Assembly: GCA_017311185.1 (NCBI GenBank)
Contig: JAESUZ010002713.1
Span: forward strand, 1-64,000
From: Proteles cristata cristata
Taxonomy: Eukaryota > Chordata > Mammalia > Carnivora > Hyaenidae
Direction: 5' to 3'
DNA: 64,000 nucleotides
The stretch's first letter is position 1; each line of letters begins with the position of its first letter. The notes under the pieces were generated by a model that was given only the letters and a program-made list of their open reading frames with translations, ran no database searches and was not told the DNA's origin. Positions 22,770-32,843 of the stretch are shown in pieces. The translations under genes and the position numbers were made by a program.

Positions 22770-23943
22770 TGAAATTGGAAATTCTGCTTGCAACCATGAT
22801 GAAGTAATTGAACTAGGCTTACACTCCGACCGTAGCTTGTAAACTTAACAAAATATGCCAAGTGACTGTTTTTTAAAGATACTGGACAACAGGCAGCACA
22901 GGCCTGTGATTTATGAGGAAAAGGAAACAAATGAGGTGAGTTTTATGATTGCTCTGGTTTTCTGTATAGAGTCACCTTCTGGAAAGCAGTGCAGGGAGGG
23001 GACTGCCAAACAAGTGCAATAGAACCACTGAGTTGCAGAAACAGACATTGAAGTTCAGGGAAGCAAAGGCAGCTGGAATCTGTGTGGTAGACACAGAGCT
23101 TGAAAACTTTGCATAGGGTTCCTCTTGGGTCTATTCTTAAGCCACGAGTGCACGGGGTGAAATTTCTCTAAGACAGGCAAAGAATTATTGGGAACTGGAT
23201 ACTAAACAATTCTCAGAGCTCATACAGGACTGGGAGATGTTGAAGTTCTGATCAGCTGAAGTGGAGAGTGCTCAGGGCACTGAGCAGAAACTCCAGATGG
23301 GTCACACCTTGACAGTAAGGTAAACCATCCCTAGAGTAAAGTTATTCCAAACCTGCCCTAGCAGAGCTTTTAAATAAGCCTTCAAAAGATAAAGCTGATA
23401 AACAAGTATTACTACCTACCAAAACAAAGTCTAGCACCCTTTAAAGAGGAAAAAAAGCAAAAATCATAATTTGGTATTCAAAATACCCAGTACTCAATAA
23501 AAACCTGCTAGACATGAAAAGCAGCAGCAAAATGTGACCCATAGCCTATGGGAAAATCAGTCAACAGAAATGGACCCCCCAAATGACAGAACTAGTAGAG
23601 TTAACAGACAAGGACATTAAAATACTTATTTTAAATATGTTCAAGTATATAAAGGGAAACCGAATGAGAAGAGAAATTGAAAATACAAAAAAAGTCAACA
23701 GAGATTCTTTAGGTGAAAATACTCAATGTGTGGGAAGAAAAACTAATTGGATGGGATTAATAGCACATTGAACACTGCCAAAGAAAAGATCAGTGAACTT
23801 GAAGATAAACCAATTGAAACTATCTAAACTGAAGTATAAAGACAAAAAAGATTGAAATAATAAAGAAATTTCCAGTAATTTGTGGAAAATATCAACAACT
23901 CTATTGGCATGTAATTGTATTCCTAGAAGCATAGGGGGACATA
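22770..23943 (+). mobile_element. HAL1-like LINE, 5' and ORF1-like part
   Basis: The sequence runs from a non-coding leader ('tactggacaacaggcagcac', 'gtcaccttctggaaagcagt') into an ORF1-like part ('gttaacagacaaggacatta', 'gaaaagatcagtgaacttga'). Its broken translation ends in an ISELE-like coiled-coil stretch and a remnant of the 'N-I-R-V-I-G-V-P-E' block. HAL1 elements are L1 relatives that keep ORF1 and lack ORF2. It stops abruptly where ORF2-end sequence of an L1M begins, so it is either truncated or interrupted there. Confidence 0.65.
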
Positions 23944-24443
23944 ACAATATCTGAAGACTATAAGATTGAAAAGACTAGCCACAGACTGGGAGAAACTATA
24001 TGCAAAAAATACATCTGATAAAGAACTGCTATCCAAAATATACAAAGAACTCTTAGAACACAACAATAAGAAAACAAACAATCTGATTAAAAAGTTGGGC
24101 CAAAGAAAGCATTACCCTGATACCAAAACACAGATAAAGATGCTGCAAAAATGAGAAGTACAGGACAATATCTCTGATGAATATACATGCAAAAGCCCTC
24201 ACCAAAATACTAACAAACTGAACCCCAGTAATATATTTTTAAAAGTCATTCACCAGAATTAAGTGGAATTTATTCCTGGGACACAAGTGTGGTTCACTTT
24301 TGCAAGTCAATCAATGTGATACATTACATCAGCAAGAGAAAGGATAAAAACCATATGATCATTTAAATAGAGGCAGAAAAAGCATTTGACAAAGTATAAC
24401 ATTCATTCACGATTAAAAACTCTCAACAAAGTAGTTTTAGGAG

Positions 24444-24644
24444 GGGGCGCCTGGGTGGCTCAGTCAGTTGAGCGTGGACTTCGGCTCAGGTCATGATCTC
24501 ACAGTTCATGAGTTCAAGCCTGGCGTCAGGCTCTGAGCCTGGAGTCTGCTTCGGATTCTGTGTCTCCCTCTCAATTCTGTTCCTCCTTCATTCATGCTCT
24601 GTCTCTGTCTCTGTCTCTCTCTCAAAAATAATAAACTTTTTTAA
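24444..24644 (+). mobile_element. Felid SINE nested in the L1 (left of an inverted pair)
   Basis: Plus-strand copy lacking part of the body (a short form, 'gtcaggctctgagcctggag'). Target duplication AAAGTAGTTTTA at 24428-24439 and 24645-24656, exact. Confidence 0.95.
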
Positions 24645-24656
24645 AAAGTAGTTTTA

Positions 24657-24878
24657 TTTTTTTTTATAACTTTATTTTTATGTCTTTGTTTTATTTCGAG
24701 AGAGACAGAGAGTGAGTGGGGGAGAGGTGGAGAGAGAGGGAGACACAGAATTCAAAGCAGGCTCCAGGCTCTGAGCTGTTAGCACAGAGCCCAACGTGGG
24801 GCTTGAACCCATGGACTGTGAGATCATGACCTGAGCCAAAGTCGGGTGCCCAACTGACTGAGCCACCCAGGTGCCCCC
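24657..24878 (-). mobile_element. Felid SINE nested in the flank of another SINE (right of an inverted pair)
   Basis: Reverse-strand copy placed in the 3' duplicated site of the preceding SINE. The site appears a third time as AAAAAACTAGTTTTAGA at 24879-24895. The two SINEs are tail to tail, and the duplications show this one came second. Confidence 0.95.
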
Positions 24879-24949
24879 AAAAAAACTAGTTTTAGAGGAA
24901 ACATACCTCTAAAGGTACACAATAAAGGCCATATATGAAATACCCCCAG

Positions 24950-25047
24950 GTGATGGGCATGGGGGAGGGCACTTGTTGGGATGAGCACTGGGTGTTAAAT
25001 GTAAACCAACTTGACAACAAACTATTTAAAACAAAAACAAAACAAAA
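24950..25047 (+). mobile_element. Ultra-short L1 3'-tip insertion, perfect 13-bp TSD
   Basis: A 98-bp insert containing only the last part of an L1 3' UTR ('gatgagcactgggtgttaaa', 'ccaacttgacaacaaactat') and an A-rich tail, inside ORF2 sequence of the host L1. Flanked by exact copies of GAAATACCCCCAG at 24937-24949 and 25048-25060. Host sequence resumes without loss. This is an extreme 5' truncation. Confidence 0.95.
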
Positions 25048-25154
25048 GAAATACCCCCAGCTAGTATCATACACAATGGTGAAAAGCTGAGAGATTTGCC
25101 CCCCGAGATCAGGAACAAAAAAGATGTCCAGTCTCACCACTTTTATTTGAAATA

Positions 25155-25442
25155 GTGCTTGAAGTCCTAGCCACAGCAATCAGGCAAGAAAAATACATAA
25201 AAGGCATCCAAATTGGTAAGGAAGAAGTAAAATTTCCACTATTTGCAGATGACATGATATTATATATAGAAAACTCTAAAGATTCCACTAAAAAACTGCT
25301 AGAACCTATAAATGAATTCAGTAAGGTCATTGGATACAAAATCAACATACAGAAATCCATTGTATCTCTATACACTGATAATGAAGTAGTTGAAAGAGAA
25401 ATTAAGAAAAAGAATCCCATTTACAGTTGTACTCAAAAATAA
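25155..25442 (+). pseudogene. Remnant of L1 ORF2 reverse-transcriptase domain
   Basis: A 95-codon open stretch within the dead L1. It shows the RT block [17 protein letters not shown] followed by the catalytic FADDM motif (about residues 29-33; the two Asp coordinate metal in L1 RT) and [14 protein letters not shown]. It has no start or stop of its own; the intact protein would exceed a thousand residues. Not a gene of the host. A second open piece of the same ORF, in another frame, follows at 25508-25729. Confidence 0.9.
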
Positions 25443-27160
25443 CAAAATACCTAGGATTGAACTTAACAAAGGAGGTGAAAGATCCATATTCTGAAAACTA
25501 AAAGATATTGTTGAAAGAAGTTGAAGACAACACAAGCAAATGGACGGATTTTTCATGCTTGTGGATTGAGAGAACAAATATTGTTAAAATGTCTATACTA
25601 CTCAAAGCAATCTACAGAATTAATGCAATCTCTATTAAAATACCAACACAATTTTTCAGAGAACTAGAACAAATAATCCTAAAGTTTGTACAGACCCACC
25701 CAAAACCCCAAATAGGTAAGCAATTTTGAAAAGGAAGAACAAAACTGGAAGAATCATAATCCCAGATTTCAACATCTAATACAAAGCTGTAGTAATCAAA
25801 ACAATAGGGTTCTCACATACAAATAGACACATAGCTCAATGGAACAGAAGAGACAGGCCAGAAATAAAACACAATTATATGGTCAAATAATCTTTGACAA
25901 AATGGGCAAGAATATAAAACAGGGAAAAGACAGTCTCTTCAACAAATGTTTGTGGGAAAACTGGACAGCCACATGCAAAAGAATGAAACTAAACCACTTT
26001 CTCATACCATACATAAAAATAATTTCAAAATGGATTAATGACCTGAATGTGAGACCTGAAAACTATAAAAATCCTAGAACAGAGTACAGACAGTAATGTC
26101 TCTGACATTGGCCATAGCAATATTTTTCTAGATATGTCTCTTGAGACAAGGGAAACAAAAGCAAAAATTAACTATCAGGACTATATCAAAATAAAAATCT
26201 TCTGCACAGCAAAGGAAACAATCAACAAAACTAAAAGGCAGTCTACTGAATGGGAGAAGATACTTGTCAATGACATATCTGATAAGGGACTAATATCTAA
26301 GGAACTTATACTACTCAACATCCAAAAAACAAATTATCCAATTAAAAAATAAGAAGACACGAACAGACCTTTCTCCAAAGAAGACATCCAGATGGTCAAC
26401 CGACATATGAAAAGATGCTCAACATCATTAATCATCAGGAAAATGGAAATCAAAACCACAGTGTGATATCACCTCACACCTGTCAGAATGACTAAAATAA
26501 AAAACTCAAGAAACACCAAGTGTTAGTGAGGATGTGGAGAAAAAGGAAACCTCATGCACTGTTGGTGGGAATGCCAACTGGTGCAGCCACTGTGGAAAAA
26601 ATTAACTCAAAAAATTGAAAAGAGCAATACCATGTGAGCCACTAATTCCATTACTGGGTATTTACCACCCCCCCATACAAAAACACTAATTCAAAAAGCT
26701 AGATGCACTCCTATGTTTACTGCAGCATTATTTACAACAGTCAAATTATGGAAGCAGCCCAAGTGTTCATCATGGGATGAATGGATAAAGATATGTATGT
26801 GTGTGCGTATGTGGAGATATATATACGTACATACACACACACATACCCAATGGAATATTCGTCATTCATAAAAAAGAATGAAATGCTATCATTTGCAACA
26901 ATGTGGATGGACCCAGAGGGTATAATGCTAAGTGAAGTAAGTCAATCAGAGAAAGATAAACACCACATGATTTCACTCACATGGAATTTAAGAAACAAAG
27001 CAAAGGGGGGACAAAAGACAAACTGAAAAACAGACTCTTAAATATTGAGAACAAACTGATGGTTACCAGAGGGGAGGAGGGAATGGGTGAAATAGGTTAA
27101 GGGGATTAAGAATACACTTATCATGATGAGCGCTGAGTAATGTATAGAATTGTTAAATCA

Positions 27161-27371
27161 CTGGGGCTCCTGAGTGGCTCAATCAGTTAAGTGTCCAACT
27201 CTTGGTTTTGGCTTAGGTCATGATCTCACAGTTCATGAGTTTGAGCTCTGTGTCAGGCTCTGCACTGACAGTGTGGAGCCTGCTTAGGATTCTCTCTCTC
27301 CCTCTCTTTCTGTCCCTCCCCTACTTGTGCTCTCTCTGTCTCTTTCAAAATTAATGAATAAACCTTTTTTT
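27161..27371 (+). mobile_element. Older carnivore SINE nested in the L1 3' UTR
   Basis: Plus-strand copy with the older right half ('ggagcctgcttaggattctc'). Preceded by AGAATTGTTAAATCA (27146-27160); its downstream copy was later split by the L1 tip at 27385, leaving AGAATTGTT at 27376-27384 and AGAATTGTTGAATCA at 27497-27511. Confidence 0.92.
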
Positions 27372-27384
27372 AAAAAGAATTGTT

Positions 27385-27492
27385 ATTATGTGGAAACTAA
27401 TTTGACAATAAACTATTTGTAAAAAAAAAGTTGTAAATAAAGAAAAAGAAAGGCAAAAAAAATAAAAGATACCCTTTAAACACATAAAAAAA
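27385..27492 (+). mobile_element. Ultra-short L1 3'-tip insertion with extra 3' sequence
   Basis: Only about 40 bases of L1 3' end ('ggaaactaatttgacaataa') remain, followed by an A-run, then about 50 bases of non-L1, A-rich sequence ('aagatacccttt', 'aaacacat') and a second A-run. Flanked by the 13-bp duplication AAAAAGAATTGTT at 27372-27384 and 27493-27505. The extra segment between two A-runs looks like a 3' transduction. Confidence 0.8.
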
Positions 27493-28585
27493 AAAAAGAA
27501 TTGTTGAATCATTATATTGAACACCCGAAACTAACATAACACTGTATGTTAATTATACCAGAATTTAAAAAAAAAATGGGCCAAAACCTTAAAAGACACC
27601 TCACCAAAAAAGATATACAGATGGCAAATAAGCATAGGAAAAAATGCTTTACATTATATGTCATTAGGAAACTGCAAATTAAAACAACATTGTGATACCA
27701 CTATACACCTATTAGAATGACCAAAATCCAGAAAAGTGATAATACCAAATGCTGGTGAGGATGTGAATAGGAACTGTCATTCATTCCTGGTGGGAATGCA
27801 GAATGGCACCGCCACTCTGAAAGATAGTTTGACAGTTTATTACAAAACTAATCATAGTCTTTCCATATGATCCAGCAGTCATGCTCCTAGGTATTTACCC
27901 ACACAATAGGAAAACTTATACCCACACAAAAACTTACCACAGATGTTTATAGAAGCCTTAGTCATAATTTCCAATAACTGGAAACAACTATACTATTCTT
28001 CAAAAGGCAAATGGACAAACAGTGCTACATCTGTACAATTAAATATTGCTCAGCAATAAAAACATGAGCTATCAAGTTACTAAAAGATATGGAGAAACTT
28101 TAAATGCATATTTCACTGTGAAAGAAACCAAGGTATATAATGTATGATTTCAAGTATATGACATTCTGAGAGTAGCAAAACTATAGTGATGGTAAAAAGA
28201 TCAGTAGTTGCCAAGGTTTTGGGGGGAAGGGGAGGGTGCAGGTGAACAGGTGGAGCACAGGGGAGTTTTAGGGTAGTGAACCTATTCTGTATGATACTGT
28301 GATGGAAAATACAGGACATTATAGATATGTCAAAACCTACAGTACTGTACAACTCAGGATGAACCCTAAGTTACATTATGGACTTTGGTTAATTATAATG
28401 TATCTATATTGATAACCAATTATAATAAATGCACCACACTAATGCGGAATGTTAATAATAGGGGAAACCGTGAGTTAAAGGAGAGAGAGGGTATATGGGA
28501 ATACTTTGTACTATCTGGTCAGTTTTCTGTAACATAAAGCTTCTCTAAAAAACAGTTATTAGTTAAAATGAAAAAAAAAACATTG

Positions 28586-28929
28586 GCTTGGGTCAGCAAG
28601 GGTTGTTTAGTGCCACATAGCTGGTTGGTGTCATGGTCTAGGCTACAATTCTAATGCCTTCACTACAACATCAGGTTAAATCCACTCGTTTCTCATGGTA
28701 TAGGAGAGGCAGAGTGGGGAGGGGAGAGGAATCTTCCTTTACAATAGAGCTGTCTCCCAAGTTACAAATGGAGGCTCTACCAAGCAGGTATAGGGTGACC
28801 ATACATGCCATTTTGTCTGGAATAGGCTTGGCTTGTATTTGTGGTCCATATAAGTATTAATGGTAATGTCTTTCTATCTCAAACTTGATCATTTTTATAC
28901 TAGTCATTATCAGCCATCCTACTTGAGGC
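28586..28929. other. Mostly unassigned; possible old MIR and MER remnants
   Basis: 28590-28670 ('gtgccacatagctggttggt') weakly resembles reverse MIR. 28793-28870 begins 'agggtgaccatacatgccat', a phrase common at hAT-type element ends. Neither is firm. Confidence 0.4.
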
Positions 28930-29300
28930 AGACATTCTTGGGGAGCATCTCTTAGGTATTAAATACTGTGCTAAGACAATTGTGTGCATTGTCTTTTTTT
29001 TTTTTTATGTTTTATTTATTTCTAGGAGAGAGAGAGAGACAGCGTGAGCAGGGGAGGGTCAGAGAGAGAGAGGGAGTCACAGACTGAAACAGGCTCCAGG
29101 CTCCGAGCTTGCAGTCAGCACAGAGCCCGATGCGAGGCTCGAACCCACGAACCGTGAGATCATGACCTAAGCGAAAGTCGGACGCTCAACCGACTAAGCC
29201 ACCCAGGCGCCCCAATTGTGTGCATTGTCTTTAATAGTAACCTTATAAAATAGATATTCCCATCTCATAGATGGAAAACTGAGGCCCTAAAAAATATTTA
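28930..29300 (-). mobile_element. MIR SINE, split by a young felid SINE
   Basis: Left arm 'aaatactgtgctaagacaat'; right arm 'attcccatctcatagatgga' and 'aaactgaggccctaaa' follow the reverse MIR. The SINE at 28997-29213 separates them. Confidence 0.8.
28997..29213 (-). mobile_element. Young felid SINE with perfect 19-bp TSD
   Basis: Reverse-strand full-length copy, uninterrupted poly-T of 13 bases at its tail. Exact duplication AATTGTGTGCATTGTCTTT at 28978-28996 and 29214-29232. Shares the diagnostic bases of the copies at 5667 and 39961. Probably among the youngest insertions in the window. Confidence 0.98.
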
Positions 29301-29315
29301 CAGATAACATGACAA

Positions 29316-29890
29316 AAAATATTGAGATTTGATGAAAACCATTAATCCTCTAAGCCCATGAATCCAAGAAATTTAATGAATCCCAAGTAGTATCAATACA
29401 GACACATGCACACCACCACTAAGGCATGTAGTGACCAAATTGCTGAAAATAAACAAGAGAAAATCTTTTAAGCAGTTAGAGAAGACAGATAAGGTTTATA
29501 GAGAGAAACAAAGAGTTGTTGCAGAAATTATCACCAACTGTACAAGCGAAATAACGGAACACCATTTTTACAGAGCTGAACAACAAAGAAATCTTATAAC
29601 CTAGAACTTTATGTTTAGTGGAGCTATCCTAGTTTTCTGCATGTTTCCATCTATATTAAATTCTAGAAAAGTCCATGCTAATCTTTTGTGACAGGAAGTA
29701 GCTCAATGGTTGCCTCATATTAGGGGTGGTGGGTGGAAACTGCAACTGAGGTATGAGGGAATTTGGGAGATGATGGAAATGTTCTTTATCTTGACCATAT
29801 AATAGTTGGATAGCTGTGTATTTGTCAAAAATTTACTGAACTATACACTGAAAAGAGATATATTTAACTAAACTTAGTTCATTAGTTTAT
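29316..29890 (+). mobile_element. HAL1-like LINE: ORF1-type part joined to an L1 3' UTR
   Basis: 29316-29625 carries sequence downstream of ORF1 domain coding ('catgaatccaagaaatttaa', 'accaaattgctgaaaataaa'), followed with no ORF2 by a 3' end ('gatgatggaaatgttcttta', 'gaactatacactgaaaagag'). ORF1 directly followed by 3' UTR is the HAL1 layout, though an internal deletion of an L1 would look the same. It could be the right-hand part of the HAL1-like element at 22770. Confidence 0.6.
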
Positions 29891-30366
29891 ATCCCAGTTA
29901 CGTTGATTTCAAACACAAATTATGCACTGCTGTCTACATTTCAGTGTCCCTTGCAAACCCTTGGTTTTTCCATCCTGTTCAAGCTCATCTGCAAATCCTG
30001 TAGCTGAATGAAACCTTGTGAAGGCTGGGGCTTAGTCTGTGAAAACCGCATGACAGTAATCCCTGGATCTACAAACAAGCTGCTAAATTCTCTGATAAAT
30101 GGCCCTTCAGCACTCCACCCTAGATCCACACAACACCCAGAACCATCCCAGATGACGTCAGAGTTGTCTGATTTCTGAAGTCTGGTTAGATTTCAACAGC
30201 CTCAGTCCATCAAGCTGGAGTCCCAACAAGAGTTAAGTACAGGGTCTACACTGTCTTTTCATCACAAATTAGAAAGCTGCCTAGTCACATATAACAATTT
30301 ATTCCACAGGCAATTCAGAAACACTTATCACTTTTTTTCTTTAAAACATTTCCCAGATTTTGAGGA
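29891..30366. other. Unassigned sequence with one palindromic CRE motif
   Basis: No gene or repeat recognised. The full palindrome TGACGTCA (cAMP-response-element consensus) lies at 30153-30160. A single 8-mer has little weight alone. Confidence 0.5.
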
Positions 30367-30500
30367 AGAGATTCTCAAACTTGAGAGGGCAGAAGAATCT
30401 CCACCTGTGAAGTGGAGTGGACGTGGAGCTGTCATCTGTATTTTAAACAACCACCTGGTTCAGGCAGGTTGAGGACCACATTTTGAGAGATGCTGGTCAG
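30367..30500 (+). mobile_element. MER5A-type hAT fragment
   Basis: 'gagattctcaaacttgagag', 'ggcagaagaatctccacctg' at one end and 'ggttgaggaccacattttga' and 'gag' at the other match the two ends of MER5A with the middle reduced. Confidence 0.65.
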
Positions 30501-31299
30501 AACATTCTATGTAGAGTGGAAGAAATATGTAGATGACCCCCAAAATAGAACTGGGCTAAAGGCTCGCAGAAAAGTCATTTGGAAGCAGGAGCCCAAGAAA
30601 CTCCTTGAAGCCCCTGAAGGTAGGAATGGGGGAAAGAGTTTGGAGGCTTATCAGAAAGAGGACTGAAAATGCTAGAAGTAAAGGTTCAGGTGTGATTACT
30701 CTAAGTTCATGACCAATCCTGGCTTCCACCCTTGGGAAAGTACAGGTGGGCTTTTACTGGTTATAATGTGATATCCTACATCTTTATTGATCTTGTAATA
30801 TTTAGCTTTCCCCCTGACCCTAGAAGCAGACTCTGAGATGGAGATTAGTGTGTAGGAAATTTTATTAGAGTATTCTTGGGATCAATAGTCCTGGGAAGAA
30901 GACAGAATCAGGGGGAGACGGGAAGGCTGGGCTGTGACACAGATAGACTTGCCAATCCCTCGGGGAACTCTGAAGAGGAATAAGTGCTCAGCACTGTCTC
31001 AATTTGGGGCACCTCGACCTTGACCCGTTCACTGTAGGTGCCCCCACAAGAAGTATGAGACCTTAGACAAGGGCATACTTTTCAGATGAAAGTCTTCCTG
31101 GAGAGGCCAGGTCACTGAGGACCATGTCAGCGTCACTGTCGGCAGTGGGAGGAATATGTCTAGGAGGCACGGGGGGGAGGGAGGGGGTCTGGAGAGTGCA
31201 TCACTGAAACCAACACACCTCCCCCCCTTTTTTGCTGATGCTTTTAATGAAAAATATTAATGTGTTACACAAACATTTTCACCAGAACAAGTTTCCCAA
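30501..31299. other. Unassigned; probable old interspersed repeat at 30830-31150
   Basis: 'agcagactctgagatggaga', 'ttagtgtgtaggaaatttta' and 'tcttgggatcaatagtcctg' have the feel of an old dispersed LTR-like repeat that I cannot name. A G-run (GGGGGGGAGGGAGGGGG) lies at about 31170-31188. Confidence 0.35.
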
Positions 31300-31420
31300 T
31301 CTTCTTGGCTAACTTAGCATATACTCGTGTTCCCCTGCCCTTCCCCAATTCCACTTGGCAAACGCTGACTCATTCTTCGGTTATCAGCCCAGATATGGCC
31401 TCCTCCGTGATGCCGCTCAG
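31300..31420 (+). mobile_element. Possible L2 fragment
   Basis: 'cagcccagatatggcctcct' followed by 'tgccgctcaggctttccttc' resembles the L2 3' region before its terminal repeat. Weak. Confidence 0.4.
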
Positions 31421-31756
31421 GCTTTCCTTCTTCTAGGTTCTCGGGGACCTCCAGCTATCTCAGCAAACAGCCAATCTGTAGTACTGTTCATGTATGTATC
31501 ATGATTATAATGTAAGATCCCGGGTCGAGGGAACTGGATCAATGTCATTTGTGTGGCTCCCAGCATTCTGGCGCCCAGCATCGATGTGTGTTGCATTACA
31601 TCCATTGGCGTGAACATAGTAATGGGTCCTTGATCTTGATATTGCCCGCCTCTCCTAAGAGTTCTGGGTGTCTGACATAGAGTAACGATCTGACACTCTG
31701 TCAACCATTATTTTTTCACTTGTGTTATTTTGTAGGAATAGAGAGAATTTGATTTT
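31421..31756. other. Unassigned sequence
   Basis: Has a few more CpGs than its surroundings (31520-31620). A 95-codon minus-strand frame (31417-31704) has no known domain. Confidence 0.5.
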
Positions 31757-31975
31757 ATTTTAAATTTTTTAATGTTTTATTTATTTCTGAGAGAGAGAGA
31801 GAGAGAGAGAATGAGCAGGGAGGATCAGAGAGAGAGGGAGACACAGAATCCGAAGCAGGCTCCAGGCTCTGAGCTGACTGTCAGCACAGAGCCCGATGTA
31901 GGGCTCGAACCCACGTGAGATCATGACCTGAGCCGAAGTCGGATGCTTAACTGACTGAGCCACTCAGGCACCCCT
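31757..31975 (-). mobile_element. Felid tRNA-derived SINE
   Basis: Reverse-strand copy with a (GA)n tract. Duplication GAGAATTTGATTTT at 31743-31756 and GAGAATTTGAATTTT at 31976-31990. Confidence 0.96.
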
Positions 31976-31990
31976 GAGAATTTGAATTTT

Positions 31991-32590
31991 AAAGTGTATG
32001 CTTTCAGAAGCAGATTTAACTACCAATATATTTTCTGTTGGCTGAAACAGGATCAGTGAGTGTCTCTAAGAAACTAGCCTCCATCCTTGTGTATTTCTGG
32101 TCCTCTTTTCTTCTGGGGATTTAAAATTTAGTGTGCTTGGGGGCACATTAAAGAAATTCAAATTTGGAGAAGCAAATGAATTCCTTACCCTTGGCTAACC
32201 CACTGCGCCATGCATTAGGTCCAGGTATTAATGCAGCCTGTCAGCTTCCAACTAACAGCTAACTGTGCACAAATAAGGAGCTGTGTATGGAACCTGGGCT
32301 CCCTGGCTCTGATTTCTCATTTGTTCTAGTGATGTGCTAGTGCTTCTTAGAGGTTGGCAGCTGGGGCGCTACCTGGCTGGCCCCCCTCCTAACTAGCCTA
32401 TGTTGGGCTTCAGTTTCCTCATCCAAAAAATGATGAAAGTTGTCCAGAAACCCTAGCATCGCTTTGAGCTTCAGCATTCTTTGATTCCATGGTTCTGTCT
32501 GTATTAAATCACAGAATGGCTATTTATATAATACGTTTTATTTGATATTTCACATGCAATTTAAAATTTAAACCGTGCTGCCATCATAGA
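31991..32590. other. Mostly unassigned
   Basis: No gene recognised. The MIR at 32395-32500 is listed separately. Confidence 0.5.
32395..32500 (+). mobile_element. MIR SINE fragment
   Basis: 'ggcttcagtttcctcatcca', 'aaaaatgatgaaagttgtcc' and a tail ending 'attctttgattccatggttc'. Confidence 0.65.
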
Positions 32591-32605
32591 ACATGATTTT
32601 TATTT

Positions 32606-32828
32606 TATTTTTTATTTGAGAGAGAGAGAGAATGCATGCTTGCGTGCGTGCATGAGTTGGGGAGGGCAGAGGGGGGGGGAGAGAGAGAATCTTAAGCAGT
32701 TTCCACGGTCAGTATGGAGCCCCACTCGGTGTGTTTGGATGGGGGGTTGATCTTACAATGCTGAGATCATGACCTGAGCTGAAATCAAGAGTCAGACACT
32801 CAACCAACCGAGCCATCCCAGCGCCCTG
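32606..32828 (-). mobile_element. Older carnivore SINE
   Basis: Reverse-strand copy with older-type right half ('gagaatcttaagcagtttcc'). Duplication ACATGATTTTTATTT (32591-32605) and ACGTGATTTCTATTT (32829-32843), two mismatches. Confidence 0.93.
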
Positions 32829-32843
32829 ACGTGATTTCTATTT

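Larger units (their letters stand above)
24107..27570 (+). mobile_element. 5'-truncated carnivore L1, interrupted by three SINEs and two L1 tips
   Basis: Starts inside the ORF2 reverse-transcriptase domain ('attaccctgataccaaaaca'), continues through the RT catalytic block, thumb and C-terminal region, then the 3' UTR ('gaatgaaatgctatcatttg', 'cacccgaaactaacataaca') and poly-A at 27567. Roughly 2.6 kb of L1 remains once nested insertions are removed. Reading frames are broken by stops and frameshifts, for example after 25442 and 25729. It cannot encode an active enzyme. Its 3' region is paralogous to the L1 at 11732-13133. Confidence 0.93.
23960..28585 (+). mobile_element. Old L1M 3' end, split by a younger L1
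   Basis: The left arm (23960-24106) encodes the ORF2 C-terminal region: conceptual translation of 23966-24105 reads WEKLYAKNTSDKELL then SKIYKELLEHNNKKT. The right arm (27571-28585) resumes at exactly the next bases, 'gggccaaaaccttaaaagac', and proceeds through ORF2 end and 3' UTR to an A-rich tail near 28570. The split point is duplicated (AAAAAGTTGGGCCAAA at 24091-24106 and AAAAAATGGGCCAAA at 27571-27585), showing the younger L1 jumped into this one. Confidence 0.9.

Noticed and set aside
21196..24878. Regularly recurring similar units resembling a CRISPR or satellite array
   Set aside because: The units are dispersed SINEs with separate target duplications, variable spacing and both orientations.
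25155..25442. Reverse-transcriptase-like frame as a possible functional gene or retron-like system
   Set aside because: It is a piece of L1 ORF2 in a truncated, frame-broken copy with flanking L1 3' UTR; no start, endonuclease domain or partner gene.
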